Shown here: one piece after another, positions 1 to 6,692 of the stretch
Layout: every line of letters starts with the position of its first letter
Numbering within the stretch: position 1 is the first letter of the stretch
NCBI GenBank assembly: GCA_002336405.1
Contig: DDEJ01000026.1
Span: 38,774 to 56,077 of the forward strand
Length of the DNA stretch: 17,304 nucleotides
Direction: 5' to 3'
Source of the DNA: Rhodobacteraceae bacterium UBA1957
GTDB lineage: Bacteria; Pseudomonadota; Alphaproteobacteria; Rhodobacterales; Rhodobacteraceae
The notes under the pieces: generated by a model
The model's database searches: none
What the model saw: the letters and a program-made list of their open reading frames with translations, nothing else
What the model was told of the DNA's origin: nothing
Translations under genes and position numbers: made by a program

Positions 1-183
1 GCCCAAAAGCCCTGAAATTATCAACAACAGCCTTGTTCAAGGCAATAGGACAGGGCCAGGGATAAGGCCTGCTATCGCCATCGCAAAGAGATGCGCCGCA
101 CGCGCGTATTAATCAATTCGCAACTATATCGAGCCCACGCTCTTGCACATCCCATAAGGGGGCGCTGGAAAACGGGGTGAGCG

Positions 184-1782
184 ATGATTTACAAAGCCTA
201 TACGGTTGTCTTCGAGGGTGTAGAGGCCCGCTCTATTGAAGTGCAATGTGCCCTCAGCGCCGGACTGCCAGGGTTTTCTATCGTCGGTTTACCCAATAAA
301 GCGGTCTCAGAAGCCCGCGACCGGGTGCGCAGCGCACTGGCCTCGATGTCAATTGCCCTGCCTTCAAAACGAATCACGGTAAACCTATCACCGGCGGACC
401 TGCCCAAAGATGGCAGTCATTTTGATTTGCCAATCGCACTGGCACTGTTGGCTGCCATCGGTATTATTGCGCAAGATGCGTGTGAAAACACCGTCTCTTT
501 GGGTGAATTATCATTGGATGGTGCCTTGGTACCAGTGCGTGGTGCACTGCCAGCCGCCGTAACCGCCGCCGCCTCTGACCGGCTATTGATTTGCCCCACA
601 GCTTGCGGGCCTGAAGCCGCTTGGGTCGAAAATGCACAGGTGATCGGTGCCGATAGCCTGTGGAACATAATTCAGCACTTCAACGGTCAAAAACCGATCC
701 CTGCTGCAAAGGCGGGCAACATTGAGACCCCGATAATCCTTGGAGACCTTTGTGACATTAAAGGTCAAGAGCGCGGCAAAAGGGCGCTCGAAATTGCGGT
801 TGCCGGCCGCCACCACCTCTTTCTTGTGGGCACACCCGGGTGTGGCAAGTCGATGCTGGCAAAACGGAGCTTGGGCCTCCTGCCGCCGTTGACCCCTATC
901 CAAGCGTTGGAAACCTCGATGATTAGGTCAATTTTCGGCGAATTGGCGCACGGGGGTGTTTCACGTCAGCCACCGTTTCGAGCTTTGCATCATACCACCT
1001 CGGAAAAGGCAATTATCGGAGGTGGGCGCGATGCAAAACCCGGCGAAATCAGCCTTGCCCATAATGGTATCTTGTTCATGGATGAATTTCCCGAATTCAG
1101 CCGCTCTGTTCTGGAAAGCCTGCGGCAACCTTTGGAAGACCGTCAGGTGATGGTCGCACGCGCCAAAGCCCACAGCACTTACCGGTGTCAATTCATGCTG
1201 ATCGCCACCGCCAATCCGTGCAAATGCGGATATCTATCAGACCCAAGCCGATCCTGCGCCCGCGTGCCTTTATGCGGTGGCGAATATATGGGGCATATTT
1301 CAGGACCAATGATGGATCGCTTTGATCTTACGGTCGAAATGCCGCCAGTGCCTTTTCATGATCTTGATCTGCCCAGCGACGGAGATACAAGCGCAACCGT
1401 CGCATCAAGGGTTGCCACCGCCTTTCAAATCCAGACCGACCGCTATCGCGATCATCTCGACCTGCGCAGCAATGCCGATCTTGAGGGCGCGCAATTAATC
1501 AGGGTCGCAACGCCTGACACGCCGGGTCAGGCCCTGCTCAACCGCGCCGCAGAGTTGTTTCGCCTCTCGGCGCGCGGGTATCACCGGGTGTTGCGGGTCG
1601 GACGTACTATCGCAGATCTGGCCGGCGTCGAACAAGTGGCCAAGACCCATATCGCCGAGGCTCTGAGTTATCGGCTCGCCCTGCCGCACCTTTCGAACAC
1701 AAAAGATCCCCAAAAAGCAGTCTCATCCAGTTTCACTCAACCCGGTGACCGCGACAAGCCACGCCGCACAAGGTTGGTTTAA
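184..1782 (+). CDS. comM: YifB/ComM family Mg-chelatase-like AAA+ ATPase
   Basis: The 532-residue product is a complete ComM/YifB protein, a hexameric AAA+ helicase that in naturally transformable bacteria promotes branch migration during integration of incoming DNA. Residues 1-170 form the Lon-protease-like/ChlI N-terminal domain (LPGFSIVGLPNKAVSEARDR near 28-47). The AAA+ core carries Walker A GTPGCGKS at 216-223 and Walker B ILFMDEF at 296-302. Cysteines at 346, 348, 358 and 364 (first pair in ANPCKCGY) form the cluster typical of the family, followed by DRFDL near 378. The C-terminal Mg-chelatase domain ends near 505, and the last 25 or so residues are a polar tail that looks unstructured. 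The ATG at 184 is preceded by GGGGTGA at a suitable distance. It stands alone on the + strand and is convergent with the hydrolase gene. A role in competence is a family inference; no other competence gene is present. Confidence 0.95.
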   Translation: MIYKAYTVVFEGVEARSIEVQCALSAGLPGFSIVGLPNKAVSEARDRVRSALASMSIALPSKRITVNLSPADLPKDGSHFDLPIALALLAAIGIIAQDACENTVSLGELSLDGALVPVRGALPAAVTAAASDRLLICPTACGPEAAWVENAQVIGADSLWNIIQHFNGQKPIPAAKAGNIETPIILGDLCDIKGQERGKRALEIAVAGRHHLFLVGTPGCGKSMLAKRSLGLLPPLTPIQALETSMIRSIFGELAHGGVSRQPPFRALHHTTSEKAIIGGGRDAKPGEISLAHNGILFMDEFPEFSRSVLESLRQPLEDRQVMVARAKAHSTYRCQFMLIATANPCKCGYLSDPSRSCARVPLCGGEYMGHISGPMMDRFDLTVEMPPVPFHDLDLPSDGDTSATVASRVATAFQIQTDRYRDHLDLRSNADLEGAQLIRVATPDTPGQALLNRAAELFRLSARGYHRVLRVGRTIADLAGVEQVAKTHIAEALSYRLALPHLSNTKDPQKAVSSSFTQPGDRDKPRRTRLV

Positions 1783-2210
1783 GCCAAAGGTTGGGTTCAC
1801 CGGACCCGCCTGTTTGATTGCCGTTGGTCCTGCACCAGAACTCAGATCACAGCCTAAAGGCTTGCCACACAGCTGGCCCGCCCTGAGAGAAACTCAAACT
1901 CATCCCGTTGCGGTTGAAATTCTTCATATAACGGATCCGGCGGCGACAAAATTGCTGTTTGCAATTCAAAAAGCCGAGCTCTTTTTTGCGCAAGCTCCGT
2001 ATCACACTGTGGGGAAGATCCGTCTTTGGACGGGGCATATGCTAGGTCTGTCTGCGTCATCACTTTTCTCTGATCTCAGGTGGCAATAGGCTCTGCTTAA
2101 AAATTGCAAATCTTATGCCGACATCAACATATAGAGGTCATTTATCTCAAACAGGCTATATACCCTTGCAATTGCATGATTTTAAAAATTCAAACCTGAT
2201 TTTTACCGCG
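1783..2210. other. 428-base gap between convergent comM and hydrolase genes
   Basis: This stretch separates the 3' ends of comM (+) and the hydrolase gene (-). I see no RNA gene, no insertion sequence and no convincing intrinsic terminator. The part from about 2090 to 2210 is AT-rich and looks non-coding. An A/T-only inverted repeat of about six base pairs near 2182-2204 could help end hydrolase transcription, but it is too weak to call. The only coding candidate is the small - strand ORF listed separately. Confidence 0.6.
1854..2060 (-). CDS. Doubtful small hypothetical protein, 68 residues
   Basis: This is an open frame on the - strand inside the gap downstream of comM. The product has no hydrophobic segment and is rich in Glu, Gln and Pro in its middle, including the stretch ARLFELQTAILSPPDPLYEE. 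That composition looks more like a real protein than the frame on the other strand does. The start could be the ATG at 2060 or the GTG just before it at 2063; AGAGAAA upstream is only a weak ribosome-binding site. I do not recognise the sequence and assign no function. It could be a genuine small gene, a decayed remnant of a longer one, or chance. Its stop lies about 70 bases from the end of comM and no partner gene follows it. Confidence 0.3.
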   Translation of the reverse strand: MTQTDLAYAPSKDGSSPQCDTELAQKRARLFELQTAILSPPDPLYEEFQPQRDEFEFLSGRASCVASL

Positions 2211-3164
2211 TCATCGCACATCTGGCGGCAGGGTCTCAGCCGTCAAATTGCTTGCCACATCCAATACCCGTCGAACAAAAGCTGCAGTATCCTGCAAGCT
2301 GGCACGCGCCTCAGGCAACCAGTCGCCCAAGATGGGCCATACATGTGGGTGATTGTGACGAATATCGCAAGTGACATCAACGCAGTCACGTTCCAATGCT
2401 TGCGCCATGCGACACGTGTCATCCAGCAATATTTCGCCGTCACCAACGGTCAACAACACCGGTGACGCGCCTTTGAATACCCCAAATAACGGCGAGACAT
2501 ATGGATCTTGTGGGCCATGTTCACGCAGATACATCTGTCCAACTTCTCGGACCCGACACACGGGCAACACCACGTCCGAACGGGCATTGCTGCGCAGGCT
2601 TGATCCGGAAAATGTCATATCAGTCAGTGGCGAAAAACAAAAAACACCGGCCGGAGAAGTCTGCCCCTGAGACAGCAGACTATGCAGCAACGCCAAGGCC
2701 AAACCGCCCCCGGCGCTATCGCCGCCCAGCACAATATCTTCGGGCCGGCACCCCTGACCAAGCAAACCTTGATAGGCTGCCCGAGCATCCTCTAGCGCGG
2801 CGGGAAACGGGTGCTCAGGTGCCAAGCGATAATCTGGCAGACAAGCCCTGCATCCTGTCAAAGATGCCAGCTTGGCCAACATCGCACGATGGCTGCGCGC
2901 CGACCCGAACACATACCCACCACCATGGAAATACAAAATAACCCCACCCTGCGACGTCTGTGCCGGCTGTACCCATTGGAGCTGCAAAGAGCCAGACGGG
3001 GTTTTGAGGTGTTGCCGCGAAAAAACCGTTCCTTTGGGCGGGTGGAAAAAGAGTTGCGCCTTGCGTTCGAAAGCAACGCGCAACTCTTGCGGTGTTGCCC
3101 GCGTCAGGTGCGGCTTTTCGAACAGTCGCAAAACCAGGTTCGCCAAATGCAGGCGAAAGGACAT
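2211..3164 (-). CDS. HSL-family alpha/beta hydrolase (esterase/lipase-like)
   Basis: The 317-residue protein belongs to the hormone-sensitive-lipase (bacterial family IV) branch of alpha/beta hydrolases, which cleave carboxylic esters. The oxyanion-hole motif HGGG is at residues 80-83 (YFHGGGYVFGSARSH). Next come the family motif DYRLAPEHPFPAA and the nucleophile elbow GGDSAGG with Ser150. The catalytic His is probably His274 in HPHVW. The acid is probably Asp242 or Glu244 in VGDGEILLDD. No signal peptide is visible, so it should be cytoplasmic. The frame is open back to 3263, but that part overlaps gshB out of frame. The ATG at 3164, one base after the gshB stop (TGAGATG), is the better start and implies translational coupling. 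The natural substrate cannot be read from the sequence, and the link to glutathione synthesis is positional only. Confidence 0.87.
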   Translation of the reverse strand: MSFRLHLANLVLRLFEKPHLTRATPQELRVAFERKAQLFFHPPKGTVFSRQHLKTPSGSLQLQWVQPAQTSQGGVILYFHGGGYVFGSARSHRAMLAKLASLTGCRACLPDYRLAPEHPFPAALEDARAAYQGLLGQGCRPEDIVLGGDSAGGGLALALLHSLLSQGQTSPAGVFCFSPLTDMTFSGSSLRSNARSDVVLPVCRVREVGQMYLREHGPQDPYVSPLFGVFKGASPVLLTVGDGEILLDDTCRMAQALERDCVDVTCDIRHNHPHVWPILGDWLPEARASLQDTAAFVRRVLDVASNLTAETLPPDVR

Positions 3165-3165
3165 C

Positions 3166-4101
3166 TCAGGCCCGTTTACTTTCGATGGCGGCCCAAATTT
3201 TTGCCGCAATATTTTCCCCGTCAAACCGTTCCAATTCTTGGATACCTGTCGGAGAGGTGACATTAATTTCGGTCAGATAGTCACCAATCACATCAATGCC
3301 AACAAAAATCTGGCCCTTTTCACGTAAGATAGGGCCTATTCTGGCACAAATTTCCAAATCTCGTTCGGTTAGCCCAACTTTTTCGGGACGCCCGCCCACA
3401 TGCATGTTTGAGCGGGTTTCACCCTTGGCCGGTATACGGTTAATCGCTCCAACCGGTTCACCGTCTACAAGAATAACGCGCTTGTCACCCTGACTGACTG
3501 CCGGTAAAAATTTTTGCACAATCAACGGTTCGCGGCTAAAGCCGCTGAACAGCTCGTGCAGCGAACTCAGGTTGCGGTCCTGCGCGTCCAAACGGAACAC
3601 GCCCGCCCCACCATTGCCGTAAAGAGGTTTTAAGATCACATCCCCATGGCGGGCTTTGAAGGCTTTGATTGTGTCGAGATCCCGCGCAATCGTAGTGGGG
3701 GGGGTCAAGTCAGGAAAATCTAGTACCAATAATTTTTCAGGATAATTTCGCACCCAAAACGGGTCATTGACCACCAGCGTATCGGGGTGAACTCGATCCA
3801 GCAAATGCGTCGTGGTGATATAATGCATATCAAAGGGTGGATCTTGGCGCAGCCAGATCACATCAAAATCAGCCAGATCAACTTCGGTTTTCAGGCCTAA
3901 AATGGCATGGTTTCCCACCACTCTTTGCACGCTCAACGGCCAGCCTGTGGCCGTGACCCTGCCCTCTTGATAGGCCAGATGATCGGGCGTGTAGTAGAAC
4001 AACTCATGCCCCCGCGCCTGCGCCTCTTCAGCCAGCCGAAAAGTGCTGTCAGCGGCAATGTCAATCGGCTCAATCGGATCCATTTGAAAGGCAATTTTCA
4101 C
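3166..4101 (-). CDS. gshB: Glutathione synthetase
   Basis: This enzyme joins gamma-glutamylcysteine and glycine with ATP to give glutathione, the second step of the pathway, in the cytoplasm. The 311-residue product has the usual bacterial length. It starts with [15 protein letters not shown], carries ADSTFRL (17-23) and LRQDPPFD (84-91), and has the glycine-rich ATP-grasp loop [11 protein letters not shown] (158-168). The C-terminal block [20 protein letters not shown] (266-285) holds the metal-binding Glu and Asn. The start is a GTG at 4101, supported by the conserved N-terminus and by AAGGAA about ten bases upstream. It lies 68 bases after yraN and is followed after one base by the hydrolase gene, so the genes are probably co-transcribed. 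gshA is not in the window. Confidence 0.97.
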   Translation of the reverse strand: MKIAFQMDPIEPIDIAADSTFRLAEEAQARGHELFYYTPDHLAYQEGRVTATGWPLSVQRVVGNHAILGLKTEVDLADFDVIWLRQDPPFDMHYITTTHLLDRVHPDTLVVNDPFWVRNYPEKLLVLDFPDLTPPTTIARDLDTIKAFKARHGDVILKPLYGNGGAGVFRLDAQDRNLSSLHELFSGFSREPLIVQKFLPAVSQGDKRVILVDGEPVGAINRIPAKGETRSNMHVGGRPEKVGLTERDLEICARIGPILREKGQIFVGIDVIGDYLTEINVTSPTGIQELERFDGENIAAKIWAAIESKRA

Positions 4102-4169
4102 AGGGCAAGTTCCTTTTGGTTACGCCTAGCATCTACTAAATGGCGTAGCTTGCGATGGTATTCAATGCC

Positions 4170-4535
4170 TCATGCGCGATCCATAAAGGCATTCTCAACG
4201 ATCTCAACGACGCCAGTCATGTCGACCAGCGCTGCATCAAACCGCATTTCAGTCAGTTGGCCCAGCGGCTGATCTGCCACAAACAGCAGCGCCGCATTGT
4301 GAATACGTCGGATCTGGGCGCGGGTCACCCGTGCTGCAGCGGCGGCACTGCTGCGACTTTTTTTCACTTCGGCAAAAATCAATCCACCCGTCTGTGGATT
4401 TTGGAAAATCAAGTCGATCTCGCCATAGGCACACCGCCAGCGCTCAGCCAGCAAATGGCAGCCTCGATCGCGGTAGAGATCTGCAACGCAATGCTCTGCT
4501 GCCAGTCCCGCATGAAATGCCAGCGCACCGCTCAT
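4170..4535 (-). CDS. yraN: YraN family (UPF0102) putative endonuclease-fold protein
   Basis: The 121-residue product matches the small UPF0102/YraN family, which has a restriction-endonuclease-like PD-(D/E)xK fold but no settled cellular role. The family pattern is visible: Glu14 in the first helix, GEIDLIF at 38-44, and the AEVKKSR strand with Glu56 and Lys58. Asp41, Glu56 and Lys58 would be the nuclease-like active-site residues, so the site looks intact. The ATG at 4535 overlaps the rsmI stop in an ATGA arrangement, which indicates translational coupling. In E. coli yraN lies next to lpoA on the other side of the rsmI/lpoA divergence; here it follows rsmI. Confidence 0.93.
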   Translation of the reverse strand: MSGALAFHAGLAAEHCVADLYRDRGCHLLAERWRCAYGEIDLIFQNPQTGGLIFAEVKKSRSSAAAAARVTRAQIRRIHNAALLFVADQPLGQLTEMRFDAALVDMTGVVEIVENAFMDRA

Positions 4536-5404
4536 TCCTGTCTGCCTAAAGTTAACGCCATTTGATATACCTGTCGTCGCGGAACGCCCAAAGCGTTGGC
4601 CACCAGATCTGAGGCATCGCGCAGCGAATGCTCTGTCAAGGCCTGCCTCAGGCTTTGCTCTATGTCCTCGGGCTTAACAACGGGTAAACGGGCACGATCA
4701 ATCAATACCACGATTTCCCCCTTGAGAGTAAGCGATGCAAGCGTGCTCGCCAGTTCTGACAAGGTGCCACGGCGGCACTCTTCGAATTTTTTAGTCAGCT
4801 CACGGCAGATCACAGCCTGACGCCCTTCGCCCAAAACAGCCCCCGCATCCGCGATCATAGACTTGATACGCTTGGGCGATTCGTAGAAAACAAGAGTTCC
4901 TGGCACATCACGGAAATTTTGCAGAGCCGCCTTGCGCTGGGACTGGGTGTTTGGCAAAAACCCACAAAAGAAAAACCGGTCTGTCGGCAGACCCGCCAAC
5001 GTCAGCGCTGCAATAACTGCTGATGGGCCCGGTGCGGTTGTGACAAGCGCACCGGCTTGGACGGCCGCCTGCGACAAGCCAAACCCCGGATCAGCAATCA
5101 GTGGCGTGCCCGCCTCAGAGCCATAGGCCACAGCCTTTCCCTGCGCCAGAAACGCCAGTAATTTTGGTCGTGCCTGTTCACCATTGTGATCATGATAGGC
5201 CAGAAGCGGCCTGTCGCCCAATGCAATACCGTGAATATCCAGCAAGCGCCGCATCGTTCTTGTGTCCTCGGCGGCGATCACATCGGCACTGGCCAGGATA
5301 TCAAGCGCCCGCAGAGTGATATCACGCGCTGTGCCAATAGGTGTTGCAACAAAATACAATCCTGCTGGTAATTTCTCTATTCGGTGATTCACATCTGGAC
5401 CCAT
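4532..5404 (-). CDS. rsmI: 16S rRNA (cytidine-1402-2'-O)-methyltransferase RsmI
   Basis: RsmI uses S-adenosylmethionine to methylate the ribose of C1402 in 16S rRNA at the decoding centre. The 290-residue protein has the tetrapyrrole-methylase fold: LYFVATPIGTARDITLRAL at 17-35, AAEDTR at 44-49, the SAM-loop region GSEAGTPLIADPG at 95-107, and PGPSA at 125-129. A C-terminal helical domain follows. The SAM-loop segment reads SEAGTP where I recall most members having SDAGTP, a conservative change. The ATG at 5404 is preceded by GAGGTCAAAAAAG. The gene is divergent from the PBP-activator gene, as rsmI is from lpoA in E. coli, and it leads a - strand run with yraN, gshB and the hydrolase gene. 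Confidence 0.97.
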   Translation of the reverse strand: MGPDVNHRIEKLPAGLYFVATPIGTARDITLRALDILASADVIAAEDTRTMRRLLDIHGIALGDRPLLAYHDHNGEQARPKLLAFLAQGKAVAYGSEAGTPLIADPGFGLSQAAVQAGALVTTAPGPSAVIAALTLAGLPTDRFFFCGFLPNTQSQRKAALQNFRDVPGTLVFYESPKRIKSMIADAGAVLGEGRQAVICRELTKKFEECRRGTLSELASTLASLTLKGEIVVLIDRARLPVVKPEDIEQSLRQALTEHSLRDASDLVANALGVPRRQVYQMALTLGRQE

Positions 5405-5422
5405 CTTTTTTGACCTCTATAG

Positions 5423-5450
5423 TTGACGCAAATTCTATGGCGGCGATACC
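5423..5450 (+). promoter_or_regulatory. Candidate promoter for the PBP-activator/glnD/murJ operon
   Basis: In the 72-base divergent gap between rsmI and the lipoprotein gene there is TTGACG at 5423-5428 and GATACC at 5445-5450, with a 16-base spacer. Transcription would start near 5457, about 20 bases before the ATG. A second TTGAC element (TTGACC) lies 13 bases upstream at 5410. The -10 match is only partial, so the call rests mostly on the good -35 and the position. I could not assign a convincing opposing promoter for rsmI. Confidence 0.35.
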
Positions 5451-5476
5451 GGAAACGTAATATAGGAGTAGCTTTA

Positions 5477-6667
5477 ATGCGGTTTGATGTGTTTTCTTTG
5501 ATCCAAAGCTGTTGTGGGCGGGTTACAGCGGTGGCAGCGGGAAGCGCCTTGGCTCTGATGGCCGGTTGCACCTCTACCTCGGGGCCCACAGGCGTCTCTG
5601 ACGGCCCGATGATCGACCCGACAAAACCCGTACAGGTCGCGCTACTGATCCCCAAAAGCTATGAGGAAACCGCCTCAATTGCGACCAGTCTGGAACAGGC
5701 CGCCCAAATGGCAATCGCGGATCTGGGGGGTATACGCATCGACCTACGCGTGTTTGACACCGCCGGCAACCCCGAGCAGGCCGCATTGGTCGCTCGTCAG
5801 GCCGTGCAAGAAGGCGCAAAGATTATCCTTGGCCCACTGCTGGCCGAAAACGCCAAAGCGGTTGGCGCTGCCGTGGCAGACAGTGGCGTGAATGTGTTGA
5901 GTTTCTCCAACAATGCCTCAATTGCTGGCAACAATGTGTTTGTGCTTGGCCCGACGTTTAACAATACCGCAAACCGCCTGGTCAGCTATGCCGCCAGTCA
6001 GGGTAGAACCAAAGCGGTCATCGTACACCCCAGAACTCTCGAGGGCGAACTGGGCAAAGCCGCATTGGAAAATGCCGCACAATCCACCCCACTGGAGATC
6101 GTCGCAATCGAGGCATTTGAGTTTTCGCAAAAAGGCGTGATCGATTCGGTTGCAAGGATCAAAGACAGCGTGCTCGAGACCCAAGCTGACACCCTATTTC
6201 TAACCTCAAACACGGCACGGGCTCTGCCACTTTTGGTACAACTACTTCCCGAAGCCGGAATAAACCCGCAAGATGTCCAGTATATCGGCCTATCACGTTG
6301 GGATATCCCACGTCAGATTCTAGAATTACCGGGCGTTCAAAACGGTTGGTTCACCAGCCCAAGCAGACAGGTCAGCGCAAGCTTTAAAACCCGCTTTACC
6401 AAAGGCTATGGATCACCGCCCCACCAACTGGCCGGATTGGCCTATGACGGGCTTGCGGCGATCGGCGCACTGGTGAGCACCGGTCAGAAAAATGCCGTAA
6501 CCAAAACTGCCCTCACTCAAGCTTCGGGATTTCAAGGCGTCAGCGGCGTGTTCAGGTTTCTGGCCGACGGAACCAACGAGCGCGCCCTCGCAATCGCCAA
6601 AATCGAGCGTAAAAAAGTTGTCCTGATCGATGCGGCGCCGGTCAGCTTCGGCAGGGTCTGGTTTTGA
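5477..6667 (+). CDS. Penicillin-binding protein activator (LpoA/LppC family) lipoprotein
   Basis: The 396-residue product is a predicted lipoprotein: a positive N-terminus, a hydrophobic run (TAVAAGSALALMAG) and lipobox LMAG before Cys31. The rest resembles a type-1 periplasmic-binding fold, for example VQVALLIPKSYEETASIATS, then KIILGPLLAENAKAVG, and ends FGRVWF. This corresponds to the C-terminal domain of E. coli LpoA, which activates PBP1A from the outer membrane. The N-terminal TPR domain of the 678-residue E. coli protein is absent, so 'LpoA' is a family label rather than a proven role. The ATG at 5477 was chosen over an upstream in-frame start because AGGAG lies eight bases before it and it gives an intact signal peptide. 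The divergence from rsmI matches E. coli. A relation to LivJ-type amino-acid-binding proteins is the main alternative. Confidence 0.85.
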   Translation: MRFDVFSLIQSCCGRVTAVAAGSALALMAGCTSTSGPTGVSDGPMIDPTKPVQVALLIPKSYEETASIATSLEQAAQMAIADLGGIRIDLRVFDTAGNPEQAALVARQAVQEGAKIILGPLLAENAKAVGAAVADSGVNVLSFSNNASIAGNNVFVLGPTFNNTANRLVSYAASQGRTKAVIVHPRTLEGELGKAALENAAQSTPLEIVAIEAFEFSQKGVIDSVARIKDSVLETQADTLFLTSNTARALPLLVQLLPEAGINPQDVQYIGLSRWDIPRQILELPGVQNGWFTSPSRQVSASFKTRFTKGYGSPPHQLAGLAYDGLAAIGALVSTGQKNAVTKTALTQASGFQGVSGVFRFLADGTNERALAIAKIERKKVVLIDAAPVSFGRVWF

Positions 6668-6692
6668 CACATATTGCGCTTCACAGTCCACA

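Noticed and set aside
3..65. Short open frame on the + strand reading from the left edge to a stop at 63-65, possibly the tail of an upstream gene
   Set aside because: Only about 20 codons are visible and the sequence is not recognisable, so it cannot be told from chance.
1968..1987. AAAAAG...CTTTTTT hairpin that resembles a comM terminator
   Set aside because: The stem is nearly all A-T with little GC, it lies about 190 bases past comM, and it falls inside the candidate small ORF.
3165..3263. N-terminal extension of the hydrolase frame into gshB
   Set aside because: The extension lies in gshB coding sequence in another frame; the ATG at 3164 next to the gshB stop gives the expected family N-terminus.
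4102..4169. ACGCC/GGCGT inverted repeat between yraN and gshB
   Set aside because: The stem is five base pairs with a 15-base loop and no T run; it is too weak to call.
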